In this document: positions 35,631 through 44,129 of the stretch, one piece after another
Layout: every line of letters starts with the position of its first letter
How positions within the stretch are numbered: the first letter of the stretch is position 1
Assembly (NCBI RefSeq): GCF_026107415.2
Contig: NZ_JAPCHX010000001.1
Coordinates: forward strand, 806,001-870,000
DNA length: 64,000 bases
Reading direction: 5' to 3'
Origin: Microbacterium sp. MPKO10
GTDB taxonomy: Bacteria; Actinomycetota; Actinomycetes; Actinomycetales; Microbacteriaceae
Translations under genes and position numbers: made by a program
The notes under the pieces: generated by a model
What the model saw: only the letters and a program-made list of their open reading frames with translations
Told to the model about the DNA's origin: nothing
Databases searched by the model: none

Positions 35631-36160
35631 TGGCGCACGAGGTCGTTGAGGTCGATGCAGCGGCACTGGACTCTCGGGTGCGCGACAGGTACCGGATGCT
35701 GTCGGGCAGCGCCGCGAAGGGCGTCGCCGTCGTGTCGACGCGCGTCGGCCGCTATGACCACGCGACGACGGTGACGGACTACCTCTCTGTCTCGTACGAT
35801 CCGCCGACGATGCTCGTAAGCCTCTATGGCCTGTCGCGCACGGCCGAGGCCGTGGAGGACGCCGAGCGGTGGGCTGTCAGCCTGCTCGCCGACGATCAGA
35901 AAGCGATCGCCGACGAGCTGGGGGAGCTCGGGTCACCCCTGCGCGGGCTGCTCGACCGCACACCGCACTGGCGCCGTGACGCAGCTGCGCCCGCCATCGT
36001 CGAGGGAAGTGTCGCCTGGTTCGAGTGCCGCACGACGGCCGTGCACACGGCGGCGACGCATCTGCTCGTCGTCGGGGAGGTCGTCGCGATGGGTCGAAGC
36101 GACGATCACACGGCGAAGCCGCTTGTCTACTATCGCTCGGAGTACGGCACCCTGGCGTAA
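35630..36160 (+). CDS. Flavin reductase-like domain protein
   Basis: 176 residues. FMN-binding split-barrel of the flavin-reductase type (VAVVSTRVGRYDHATTVTDYLSVSYDPPTMLVSL, then WAVSLLADDQKAIAD, and VVGEVVAMG near the end). It would reduce FMN or FAD with NAD(P)H, and may supply reduced flavin to the siderophore-interacting protein, whose stop codon it overlaps (TGATG). Confidence 0.9.
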   Translation: MAHEVVEVDAAALDSRVRDRYRMLSGSAAKGVAVVSTRVGRYDHATTVTDYLSVSYDPPTMLVSLYGLSRTAEAVEDAERWAVSLLADDQKAIADELGELGSPLRGLLDRTPHWRRDAAAPAIVEGSVAWFECRTTAVHTAATHLLVVGEVVAMGRSDDHTAKPLVYYRSEYGTLA

Positions 36161-36390
36161 TTCGCGGCGAACATTCGCGGCGTTGTGTGCGCGACATCTG
36201 CGGAAACGTCCCCCGCGAGATTCCTGAGTGCGCTCCCGAGCGAAAACGGTCGAGGCGTCGCCTGGCATCAGCCCGGGCTCGTCGACGGGCCGCCCGGCAT
36301 TGGCCCAGGTGCGTCGACGGGCCGCCCTGCATCAACGCTGGCGTGCTGAGGGGAGATAGCCACACTCAGGTGACCCATGCGTCCTCACGC

Positions 36391-36416
36391 AAAAGGCCCC
36401 CGCCGCAGCGGAGGCC
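36391..36416 (-). terminator. Rho-independent terminator of crgA
   Basis: On the minus strand a nine-bp stem with one mismatch (GGCCTCCGC/GCGGGGGCC) is followed by TTTT, 27 bp after the crgA stop. The region 36161-36390 between the flavin-reductase gene and here shows nothing else. Confidence 0.75.
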
Positions 36417-36443
36417 GAGTGCACAGTGTGAGGTCGCGTGCAG

Positions 36444-36701
36444 CTATCGCCAGCGCGTTGTCATCAGGAAGCCGATGAACGCGATGCCGAACCCGACGAG
36501 AATGTTCCACGAGCCCAGCGCCGCTACCGGCAGGAGACCCTGCGAGAGGTAGAAGACGATGATCCACGCGAGACCGATCAGCATAAAGCCGAACATCACC
36601 GGCTTGAACCACACCGGGTTCGGTGCGTCATCACCGCTGCGCTGTGCCTGCTGCTGTTGTTGTGCTCGAGCAGCCGCAGCCTTGTTCTTCGTGCGTGCCA
36701 T
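36444..36701 (-). CDS. crgA: Cell division protein CrgA
   Basis: 85 residues from ATG 36701: a basic, Gln-rich N-terminus (MARTKNKAAAARAQQQQQ) and two membrane helices (PVMFGFMLIGLAWIIVFYL; WNILVGFGIAFIGFLMTTRW). CrgA helps localise FtsZ and penicillin-binding proteins at the septum of actinobacteria. The upstream ATG at 36710 overlaps the -10 element TAGAAT (complement of 36709-36714), so the leaderless start at 36701, seven bases downstream, is preferred. Divergent from the sortase. Confidence 0.93.
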   Translation of the reverse strand: MARTKNKAAAARAQQQQQAQRSGDDAPNPVWFKPVMFGFMLIGLAWIIVFYLSQGLLPVAALGSWNILVGFGIAFIGFLMTTRWR

Positions 36702-36708
36702 GCCAGCC

Positions 36709-36739
36709 ATTCTATCGCGAGTCGTGGGAACAGTAGAAT
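36709..36739. promoter_or_regulatory. Mirror-image leaderless promoters of crgA and sortase
   Basis: TAGAAT occurs on the minus strand (36714-36709) and on the plus strand (36734-36739), each exactly seven bases before an ATG. The two start codons are only 45 bp apart, so each promoter's -35 zone overlaps the other. Confidence 0.7.
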
Positions 36740-36746
36740 CAGCCCC

Positions 36747-37562
36747 ATGGTACATGGTGACACGGATGCTGCGTCGCGCCGCACTCGCAGACGAGAAGCA
36801 TCCCGAGGCGACGCCTCACCGCGTCGACGGCGGAAGACCCGACCACGTGTCACCGTCGTCGGTGTTCTGGGCGAGTTGCTCATCACAGCCGGCGTGCTGA
36901 TCCTACTCTTCCTCTTCTGGCAGCTCTGGCTGAACGACATCATCGTGCGCAATGAGCAGAACGGCATCGCCCATGAGCGTTCGCAGGAGTGGCTGCTCAA
37001 CCCGCCGACCGCGCCGGACCCCGTCGAGACGGATGACGGCACCGAGGTCTACGAGCCGATCATTCGTGAACCCGCTGCCGACACCGAGATCTTCGGCGTC
37101 ATGCACATTCCGCGTTTCGGCTCTGACTATGCCGCCGACGTCGCGGGCGGGGTGACGCGGCCCGGAACCCTCGACCCGATCGGCCTCGGTCACTACCTCA
37201 ACACGCAGTCGGCGGGCGAACCGGGCAACTTCGCGCTGGCCGGCCACCGCACAACCTACGGCAAGCCGCTGAATCAGATCGCCGAGCTGCGCGTCGGAGA
37301 CGCCATCGTGTTGCAAACCGAAGACGGCTGGTACACGTATCGCTTCCGCACGCTGGAGTACGTAACGCCCCAGGCCGTCGACGTGCTCAACCCGATCCCG
37401 CAGAGCGACAGCGCCGACGTCACTGACCGCTTCATCACGCTCACGGCCTGCAGCCCGATGTTCTCGGCGGCCGAGCGCATCGTGGCATACGGCACGTTCG
37501 AGTCGTTCACGCCGACGGCTGTGGGCCCGCCGGCATCCCTCACCGAAAACCTGGAGGACTGA
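36747..37562 (+). CDS. Class E sortase
   Basis: 271 residues. An Arg-rich cytoplasmic start (8-34) is followed by a membrane anchor (36-60) and the extracellular sortase barrel. Catalytic residues: His167 (ALAGHRTT), Cys235 (TLTACSP) and Arg244 (ERIVAYG). TLTACSP instead of the class A TLxTC form is usual for class E of actinobacteria, which attaches LPxTG or LAxTG proteins to peptidoglycan. It starts the operon with the small membrane protein two bases downstream. Confidence 0.93.
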   Translation: MVHGDTDAASRRTRRREASRGDASPRRRRKTRPRVTVVGVLGELLITAGVLILLFLFWQLWLNDIIVRNEQNGIAHERSQEWLLNPPTAPDPVETDDGTEVYEPIIREPAADTEIFGVMHIPRFGSDYAADVAGGVTRPGTLDPIGLGHYLNTQSAGEPGNFALAGHRTTYGKPLNQIAELRVGDAIVLQTEDGWYTYRFRTLEYVTPQAVDVLNPIPQSDSADVTDRFITLTACSPMFSAAERIVAYGTFESFTPTAVGPPASLTENLED

Positions 37563-37564
37563 CC

Positions 37565-37723
37565 ATGTACGCCGCACTCTGGCGCGCTCTGCCGGGCCCC
37601 GTCATCGTCAAGCTCATCATTCTGCTCGTGCTCATCGCGGCGGTGCTGTACGCGCTCTTCGCCTTCGTGTTCCCCTGGGTGCAGACGCTCATCCCCGTCC
37701 CCGACGCCACCATCGACGAATAG
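37565..37723 (+). CDS. Small single-pass membrane protein
   Basis: 52 residues encoded two bases after the sortase stop: MYAALWRALPGPVIVKL, then a strongly hydrophobic helix (IILLVLIAAVLYALFAFVF), then PWVQTLIPVPDATIDE. The same kind of 50-residue protein follows the sortase in related actinobacteria. It may be an accessory of the sortase or of CrgA; the function is unknown. Its TAG stop forms the first bases of the TAGAAT -10 element of the next gene. Confidence 0.8.
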   Translation: MYAALWRALPGPVIVKLIILLVLIAAVLYALFAFVFPWVQTLIPVPDATIDE

Positions 37724-37732
37724 AATCGCCTC

Positions 37733-38410
37733 ATGACTCGCGTTCTCGTCGTCGACAATTACGACAGCTTTGTGTATACGCTGAATGGCTATCTTCAGCA
37801 GATCGGCGCTGAGACCGAGGTCGTGCGCAACGACGCATTCAGCGAAGCGGATGCTGTCGCCTACACGCGCGAATTCGACGGGGTTCTGCTGTCACCTGGC
37901 CCCGGAACACCGGCCAACGCGGGAGTCTCGATACCTCTCGTGCACGCCGCGGCCGAGTCGGGGCAGCCGCTGCTCGGTGTGTGCCTCGGGCATCAGGCGA
38001 TTGCTGAGGCATACGGCGGTGTCGTCACGAACGCCGACGAACTGATGCACGGCAAGACCTCGCGTGTGACGCACGATGAGAGCCCGTTCTACGCCGGTGT
38101 GCCGCAGCCATTCACGGCGACGCGTTACCACTCACTCGCCGTCGTCACCGGCACGATCCCCGACGATCTCATTGTCAACAGTCATACCGACGGCGGCGTC
38201 ATCATGGGGCTGCATCACCGCACGCACCCGATCTTCGGTGTGCAGTTTCACCCCGAGAGCGTGCTCACCGAAGGCGGCTACCGCATGCTGGGCAACTGGC
38301 TCGAGGTCGTCGGGCTCACGGGTGCGGCGAGCGTTGCGGCGTCGCTGCACCCGCTGATCGGAACGGATGCTGCGCCCGCAGCTGCCCCGGCCACAGCGAC
38401 TGCGCCCTGA
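37733..38410 (+). CDS. pabA: Class I glutamine amidotransferase, anthranilate / aminodeoxychorismate synthase component II
   Basis: 225 residues. The catalytic triad is Cys84 (GVCLGHQ), His173 and Glu175 (QFHPESV). It releases ammonia from glutamine for the chorismate-aminating partner, giving anthranilate (tryptophan) or 4-amino-4-deoxychorismate (folate). In mycobacteria the gene at this locus is called trpG. The partner subunit is not in the window, so both products are possible. TAGAAT (37721-37726) six bases before the ATG marks a leaderless start. The Ala-rich tail is non-conserved. Confidence 0.93.
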   Translation: MTRVLVVDNYDSFVYTLNGYLQQIGAETEVVRNDAFSEADAVAYTREFDGVLLSPGPGTPANAGVSIPLVHAAAESGQPLLGVCLGHQAIAEAYGGVVTNADELMHGKTSRVTHDESPFYAGVPQPFTATRYHSLAVVTGTIPDDLIVNSHTDGGVIMGLHHRTHPIFGVQFHPESVLTEGGYRMLGNWLEVVGLTGAASVAASLHPLIGTDAAPAAAPATATAP

Positions 38411-38462
38411 GCCTCAGCGGCTCCTGAGGCTGCACGTGCCACTGTCACGCCCGCTTGACCCT

Positions 38463-38536
38463 GTGCCCGTACACATCAGTGTTGCGCCGGCCTGACGCAG
38501 TGCCCGCACACATCGTTGCCGCGCCCGTCTGACGCC
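38463..38536. repeat. Imperfect 37-bp tandem repeat pair
   Basis: Units at 38463-38499 and 38500-38536 both read GTGCCCG-ACACATC and end near CTGACGC. Of unknown purpose; together with the next entry they fill the 463-bp gap between pabA and pknB, which holds no gene. Confidence 0.6.
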
Positions 38537-38544
38537 CGCGCGGC

Positions 38545-38796
38545 CGAACAAGGTGTCCTGCTGCGGACAAGTTGGGGGCGCACACCTGCAGAAGATGTCC
38601 GTGCGCACACACCTTGGCGTCACCCGGCGCGCAGAGCCGCCCCGCGCCAGCGAACGACGCTGCGTCGCCTCATGATCCGCGTTTGTGAACGGGGCCCGGC
38701 CCGATAGACGCGCCGTCGAACAAAGTGTCATGCTGCGGACAAGTTGGGGGCGCACACCTGCAGAAGATGTCCGTGCGCATATAACTTGGTGTCACC
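38545..38796. repeat. 80-bp direct repeat pair (38545-38624, 38717-38796)
   Basis: The copies differ at six of 80 positions, 172 bp apart, with an invariant core of over 40 bp (TGCTGCGGACAAGTTGGGG onward to ATGTCCGTGCGCA). Each copy can fold on itself, for example CGGACA with TGTCCG, and in copy 1 CAAGGTGT with ACACCTTG. Located between convergent pabA and pknB. Confidence 0.85.
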
Positions 38797-38873
38797 GAGT
38801 GCTCAGTACGCGTCCGCGCCAGAACCGTCCGTGTGTCGTGCGAGTCCCCGCCGAGCGAATCCTCCGTGTGTGA

Positions 38874-40700
38874 TCAGTGGTTCTCGCGCGCCGGTGTGCT
38901 CTGTGCATTCGGCGAACCCTGATTGTCGCCGCCGCCGCCATTCCCGTTGCCACCGTCGTTGCCGCCACCGTCGTCGCCGCCATCATCGGGCTCACCCGAA
39001 CAGTAGGTCAGCTCGATCGTCGAGTGCTGGGGAACTTCGCCCGGGCCGATCGACTGCTTCGTGACCGGGTTTCCCTCCGCAGCGACGCACGACGAATCGG
39101 GTACATCGATCACGGTGAGAGCGTATTTTTCGCCCTCGAGCTCCTGCCGGGCCGTCTCGAGTGCCTTGCCCGTCATGTCCGGGATAGTCACCATGCCGTC
39201 AGAGATCACGATGTCCACTGTGGTGCCCTCGGGGACTTCCTCCCCATTGGCGGGCGACGTCGAGAGCACGGTGTCTTCCGGGACGGACGGCGAATTCTCA
39301 GAGCTGATCGAGCCCACTTCGAGCCCGGCATCCTCGATCTTCGCCTTCGCATCATCGAGCGACATATTGCTGACATCGGGCACCGGGTTGAGTTCGGCAC
39401 CTGTCGACACGTACACCTTCACCTGCGTGTTCGGGTCGACCCGCGTGCCTTCTTCGGGATCGACGGAGATCACGTCGCCCGCCGGCACATCGGCGCTCGG
39501 CTTTTCGTACTTGGTGGGCAGCAGGTCCAGATCGGTGAGTGTCTTCTCGGCGCTCTCCCACGTCGACCCCACAAGGCTCGGGATCGTACGCGAGGCAGAC
39601 GGGATCGGCGCCGCCGACGGGAGGGTGATCACCCAGACAAGCACGGCAATCATGATCACCGCGACAACGGTGACCCCGGCCCAGATCCAGACGACCGGAG
39701 GGCGCCGCTGCGTGCGCGTGACGGTGTCATCGTTGGTCAGCTGACGCAGCGCCTGCTCCGTGTCGTTCACGGGCGCGGGGGCGGCGCCGAACAGCTCGGT
39801 CGCCACGTCGTCATCGCGCGACATCGCCACGGTGTCGAGCGGAATATGTCCGTCGGCAGCGAGGTCCAGTGCTTCGCTGAACTCGCTCGCCGTCTGATAC
39901 CGCTGATAGCGGTCTTTGGCGAGCCCCGTCAGCACGGCCTTGTCGATGGCGGGCGTCACGGCGTCGTTGAGCGAAGATGGCTTCACCGGCGTCTCGCTCA
40001 CGTGCTGATACGCGACGGCGACGGCGGTGTCTCCGATGAATGGAGCACGGCCGGTGAGCATCTCGAACAGTACAACGGATGCCGAGTAGATATCGGTCCG
40101 GGCGTCGACCGTTTCGCCCTTCGCCTGCTCCGGCGAGAAGTATGAGGCCGTCCCGAGAATCTGCGTCGTCTGGGCGACCGTCGACGACGTGTCGCTCACG
40201 GCGCGGGCGATGCCGAAGTCCATCACCTTCACGACGCCCTCTGGCGTGATCATGATGTTGCCCGGCTTGATGTCACGGTGCACGACGCCCGCGCGGTGCG
40301 AATACTCGAGGGCGGTGAGGATGTCTTGGGTGATGCGCACGGCCTCGTCGACCTCGAGGGGGCCCTGTGCGATCAGATCCTTGAGCTGGTGGCCCTGCAC
40401 GTACTCCATGACGATGAAGGGTTCGCGCTCGATCTCGCCGTTCTCGCGGCGGACGGACTCTTCACCGGCGTCGTAGACGCGCACGATGCTCGAGTGCGAC
40501 ATGCGCGACGCGGCCTGTGCCTCCTGACGGAAGCGCGTGCGGAAGGCGGGGTCGCTCGCAAGATCGGATTTGAGGATCTTGATGGCGACGTTGCGACCGA
40601 GCTTGGTGTCGCGCCCCTTATAGACGACCGCCATGCCGCCTCGTCCGATGACGGAACCGACATGGTACCGCCCGGCGAGGATCCGCTCTTCGTCAACCAC
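38874..40700 (-). CDS. pknB: Serine/threonine protein kinase PknB with PASTA repeats
   Basis: 608 residues. Kinase domain 11-280: glycine loop GRGGMAVVY, Lys41 (VAIKIL), catalytic loop HRDIKPGN (Asp143), DFG at 161-163 and a Thr-rich activation loop. One membrane helix (335-360), then three extracellular PASTA domains (about 373-431, 440-500, 505-568) that sense muropeptides, and a Gly/Asn/Asp-rich tail to 608. It phosphorylates division and cell-wall proteins. Last gene of the fhaA-to-pknB operon, 121 bp after pknA. Confidence 0.95.
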   Translation of the reverse strand: MVDEERILAGRYHVGSVIGRGGMAVVYKGRDTKLGRNVAIKILKSDLASDPAFRTRFRQEAQAASRMSHSSIVRVYDAGEESVRRENGEIEREPFIVMEYVQGHQLKDLIAQGPLEVDEAVRITQDILTALEYSHRAGVVHRDIKPGNIMITPEGVVKVMDFGIARAVSDTSSTVAQTTQILGTASYFSPEQAKGETVDARTDIYSASVVLFEMLTGRAPFIGDTAVAVAYQHVSETPVKPSSLNDAVTPAIDKAVLTGLAKDRYQRYQTASEFSEALDLAADGHIPLDTVAMSRDDDVATELFGAAPAPVNDTEQALRQLTNDDTVTRTQRRPPVVWIWAGVTVVAVIMIAVLVWVITLPSAAPIPSASRTIPSLVGSTWESAEKTLTDLDLLPTKYEKPSADVPAGDVISVDPEEGTRVDPNTQVKVYVSTGAELNPVPDVSNMSLDDAKAKIEDAGLEVGSISSENSPSVPEDTVLSTSPANGEEVPEGTTVDIVISDGMVTIPDMTGKALETARQELEGEKYALTVIDVPDSSCVAAEGNPVTKQSIGPGEVPQHSTIELTYCSGEPDDGGDDGGGNDGGNGNGGGGDNQGSPNAQSTPARENH

Positions 40701-40821
40701 CCCATGAACTCCGAATCGTCGGACGCCGCCCCTCTCGGGGCCCTGAACGCGTATAGCCTATCGGGCGGATGCTGGACAGTCGCCGGAACCCTGACACTCC
40801 GCCGCGGATCGTAACGATCTG

Positions 40822-42672
40822 TTACCGGCGCGCCAGGGCTTCTTCGCTCGGCGGAAGGGCGCCCAGGGTGATCCCGGAGCTCGAGTTCCCGTCACCACTC
40901 GTGCGTTCTTCCTGCCCCTGACTTGTGCCGCCGCCGTTGCCGCCCGTGTCGCCGTCGCCCGGAGTTCTGTTGACCTGGACGAGCGTCGAGTCGGACGCTT
41001 CAGACTGCACGTCATCGCAGAAGACCGTGAGCGAGACGCTGACGGAGTCGGTGCCGGCGGGAATCGTGATGTCAGTGCCCATGCTGCCGCTCGGCTTGAC
41101 GTCCACCGACTCCGGGCTTCCGCCACGGGCCGAGACGCGATAGTTGGTCGGCTCTCCGGCCGGGCACTCGCGGTACGGGTTCCACGTGACATTGATCGTG
41201 ACGTCTTCGCCCTCGGTGCCCTCAACAGAGCACGGCGAGCTGACGCACCCGTTGACGGCAGGCGCATCCGGTGCGGGTGGTGTCTCGGGCGCGGGCACCT
41301 CGTCATAAACCGTGAGCGTGATGGTCGCGCCCGGGTCGACCTTGTTGAATGGGTTCACGTCGTAGACGGTGTTCACGGTGTCTTCACTCGACGCCGCATC
41401 GCCGACCTGCTTCTTCGGGGTGAGGCCGAGCTCCTTGAGTTTGTTCGCGGCGTCGTCGTACGACAGCCCGATGTAGTCGTTCTTGTTGATCGTGACCCGG
41501 GTGTTCTCGGGCGTCGGAGTCGACGATGTTTCGGGTGGCGCAGACGTCGTCGTCGGCGGGGTCGTCGTGCCGCCGGCATCCGGGTCACCGTTCATGTTGA
41601 CGAGGGCGAAGATCGTTCCAGCCAGCACGATCGCGAGCACGGCGATCAGCACGATGAGCGGCCACGTCCACGGGCTGCGCTTCTTTTTCTTCTCTCCCTC
41701 GTCGCCTTCTTCACCCGCGACGGGGAGCGACGCCGTTCCGGTGTCTTCGTGCTCGCCGATCAGCTGGGTGGTGTCGTCGCTGCCCCCGGCAAGGATGCTG
41801 GTTCCGCCCGTGCCCTCGCCGACAGCGGGTACCGCGGCCGTGGCGGCCGAGACGTCGCCGCGACGCAGCGCGTTCGCGGCGCGCACCACGTGCGCCGTCG
41901 AGGCCGGACGATCGTCGGGGTTCTTCGCGATCATCGAGAACACGAGGTTGCGCACCGGCTCAGCGACGGTGGCGGGAAGCTCGGGCGGGGCGTCGTTGAT
42001 CTGCGCCATGGCGATCGCCACCTGCGACTCGCCGGTGAACGGGCGCTTGCCCGCGAGGCACTCGTAGGCGACGATGCCGAGCGAATAGATGTCTGTCGAC
42101 GGGGATGCTGGGTGCCCAGACGCCTGCTCAGGCGAGAGGTACTGCACTGTTCCCATGACCTGACCGGTCGCGGTGAGCGGAACCTGGTCGGCGATGCGGG
42201 CGATGCCGAAGTCAGTGATCTTCACCCGGCGGTCGGGGGTGATCAGCAGGTTGCCCGGCTTGATGTCGCGGTGCACGAGGCCCGCCGTGTGCGCGGCCTG
42301 CAGCGCGGCGGCTGTCTGCGCGACGATGTCGAGTGTCGCGTCCGTCGACAGCACGTGCTCGCGCTCGAGTGTTGACGAGAGGGCCTCACCGGGCACGAGT
42401 TCCATGACGAGGAAGGCCGAGCCGTTCTCTTCGCCGTAGTCGAAGACGTTGGCGATGCCCTCGTGGTTGACGAGCGCAGCGTGCCGCGCCTCGGCACGAA
42501 AGCGCTCGAGGAAGCCGGGGTCGCCCATGTACTCGTCTTTGAGGATCTTGATGGCGACCGTTCGGCCGATGACGTTGTCCGTGGCTTTCCAGACTTCGCC
42601 CATGCCTCCGATGGCGATGCGAGACTCCAACTCGTATCGCCCGCCGAAGGTCACCCCTGCCATGGGTCTCAT
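40822..42672 (-). CDS. pknA: Serine/threonine protein kinase PknA-like, single PASTA plus Cys-containing ectodomain
   Basis: 616 residues. Kinase 13-270 with Lys43, HRDIKPGN (Asp136) and DFG (154-156). A juxtamembrane acidic linker and KKKKR stop precede one membrane helix (335-358). Outside, one PASTA-like domain (393-456) is followed by a Pro-rich spacer and a beta-like domain (475-570) with four cysteines (476, 481, 503, 552), then a low-complexity tail. Mycobacterial PknA has no PASTA domains, so this ectodomain is an extra sensor. Start overlaps the pbpA stop (ATGA). Confidence 0.93.
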   Translation of the reverse strand: MRPMAGVTFGGRYELESRIAIGGMGEVWKATDNVIGRTVAIKILKDEYMGDPGFLERFRAEARHAALVNHEGIANVFDYGEENGSAFLVMELVPGEALSSTLEREHVLSTDATLDIVAQTAAALQAAHTAGLVHRDIKPGNLLITPDRRVKITDFGIARIADQVPLTATGQVMGTVQYLSPEQASGHPASPSTDIYSLGIVAYECLAGKRPFTGESQVAIAMAQINDAPPELPATVAEPVRNLVFSMIAKNPDDRPASTAHVVRAANALRRGDVSAATAAVPAVGEGTGGTSILAGGSDDTTQLIGEHEDTGTASLPVAGEEGDEGEKKKKRSPWTWPLIVLIAVLAIVLAGTIFALVNMNGDPDAGGTTTPPTTTSAPPETSSTPTPENTRVTINKNDYIGLSYDDAANKLKELGLTPKKQVGDAASSEDTVNTVYDVNPFNKVDPGATITLTVYDEVPAPETPPAPDAPAVNGCVSSPCSVEGTEGEDVTINVTWNPYRECPAGEPTNYRVSARGGSPESVDVKPSGSMGTDITIPAGTDSVSVSLTVFCDDVQSEASDSTLVQVNRTPGDGDTGGNGGGTSQGQEERTSGDGNSSSGITLGALPPSEEALARR

Positions 42673-44129
42673 TCGTTCAGCACCGCCTCGATTACCTTTT
42701 TGGCGACCGGTGCGGCAATTGCATTGCCGCTGCCGGACTGGCCCTTTCCGCCACCATCTTCAATTACGACTGCTACTGCGACCTGGGGGTTATCCGCGGG
42801 GGCGAAGCCGGTGAACCACAGGGAGTATGGCTCGTCGGACCCGTTCTCGGCTGTGCCCGTCTTTCCTGCCACACTGACTCCGTCTATTGTGGCATTACTC
42901 GCGGCTCCGCTTCGGACGCTGAGCTGCATGGCGGCAGACACGTCTGCCGCCACCTCGGGCGTCGTGGCCTCGTTGTACACCGTGGGCGCGAAGCTCTGCA
43001 GCACCTCGAGGTTGCGTCCCGTCACCCGGTCGACGAGCGTTGGCGTCATGACCGTGCCCTCGTTCGCGAGGCCGGCCGACACCATCGCCATCTGCAGAGG
43101 CGTCGACCTGACGTCACCCTGCCCGAAACCCGTGAGCGCCGTCTGAGCGTCATCCAGCCCCTCTTGCGGGTACCGGCTGGTGCCGCACTGCAATGGAATC
43201 GTGATGTTCTCGTCGTTGAAGCCGAACGATTCAGCAGCATCCCGGATCGCTTCGTCGCCGAGTTCGACGGCGAGTTCCGCCATCGGGATGTTGCAGCTGA
43301 GCCGAATCGCATCGGAGATCGTCACCTCGTCACCGGAGCCGCACGTTCCGCGGGTCGCGTTGTAGATCTTGTGCGAGGTGCCCGGCGGTGTGTAAGTCGC
43401 CGGGTTCGGCAGCTTTGAATCGGGTGTGAAATCGCCTGACGCAAAAGCAGCGGCGGCGACAACGACCTTGAACGTCGATCCCGGCGGGTTCTGATCCCCG
43501 CTCGTCGCCCGGTTGTACAGAGGCTTGGCCGGGTCGTCGAGCAGGGAGTTATAGGTGTCGAGGACGGTCTCGCTGTCATGCGCCGCGAGCGTATTCGGGT
43601 CGAACGTGGGCGTGGTGACCATGGCGAGGATGCGCCCCGTCTTGGGCTCGATGGCCACGAGTCCGCCCGTGTAGCCCTGCATGGCCTCCCAGGCAGCATC
43701 CTGAACCGCGGGGTCGATCGTGACCTCGACGGCCGCGCCCTTGGGATCCTGCCCGGCGATGATCTGGTTGAGCGTGTCGAGGAACTGCGAGTTCGCCGTC
43801 CCCGAGAGGTACTGGTTCATCGCATGCTCGAGACCGGAGGAGCCCTGCGTGGGGTTGAAGTATCCGGTGACGGCGGCGTACTTGTCTCCTTCGGGATACG
43901 TGCGCTGATACACGAAGCGATCGCCAGTCGGCTCGGATGCTGCCAGCACGGTGTCGCCGGCCAGAATCGCGCCGCGCTCGGTCTGGTAACTGTCGTAGAG
44001 GGTCCGCGTGTTGCGCGGGTCTGCGGCGAGAGCATCCGCCTGAATGCCCTGGATGAGGGTGGTCGACACGAACAGGGCGAGGAACATTGCCACGACGACG
44101 AGGCCGACGCGCTTCATTTCTTTGTTCAC
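42669..44129 (-). CDS. pbpA: Penicillin-binding protein PbpA (class B transpeptidase)
   Basis: 486 residues. Membrane anchor 8-30, then the dimerisation region and the transpeptidase domain with all three motifs: STFK (Ser218 nucleophile, Lys221), SCN (278-280) and KTGTAE (423-428). It cross-links peptidoglycan with the glycosyltransferase RodA, whose gene overlaps its start by four bases. A conserved partner of PknA/PknB control of cell shape in actinobacteria. Confidence 0.95.
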   Translation of the reverse strand: MNKEMKRVGLVVVAMFLALFVSTTLIQGIQADALAADPRNTRTLYDSYQTERGAILAGDTVLAASEPTGDRFVYQRTYPEGDKYAAVTGYFNPTQGSSGLEHAMNQYLSGTANSQFLDTLNQIIAGQDPKGAAVEVTIDPAVQDAAWEAMQGYTGGLVAIEPKTGRILAMVTTPTFDPNTLAAHDSETVLDTYNSLLDDPAKPLYNRATSGDQNPPGSTFKVVVAAAAFASGDFTPDSKLPNPATYTPPGTSHKIYNATRGTCGSGDEVTISDAIRLSCNIPMAELAVELGDEAIRDAAESFGFNDENITIPLQCGTSRYPQEGLDDAQTALTGFGQGDVRSTPLQMAMVSAGLANEGTVMTPTLVDRVTGRNLEVLQSFAPTVYNEATTPEVAADVSAAMQLSVRSGAASNATIDGVSVAGKTGTAENGSDEPYSLWFTGFAPADNPQVAVAVVIEDGGGKGQSGSGNAIAAPVAKKVIEAVLNE

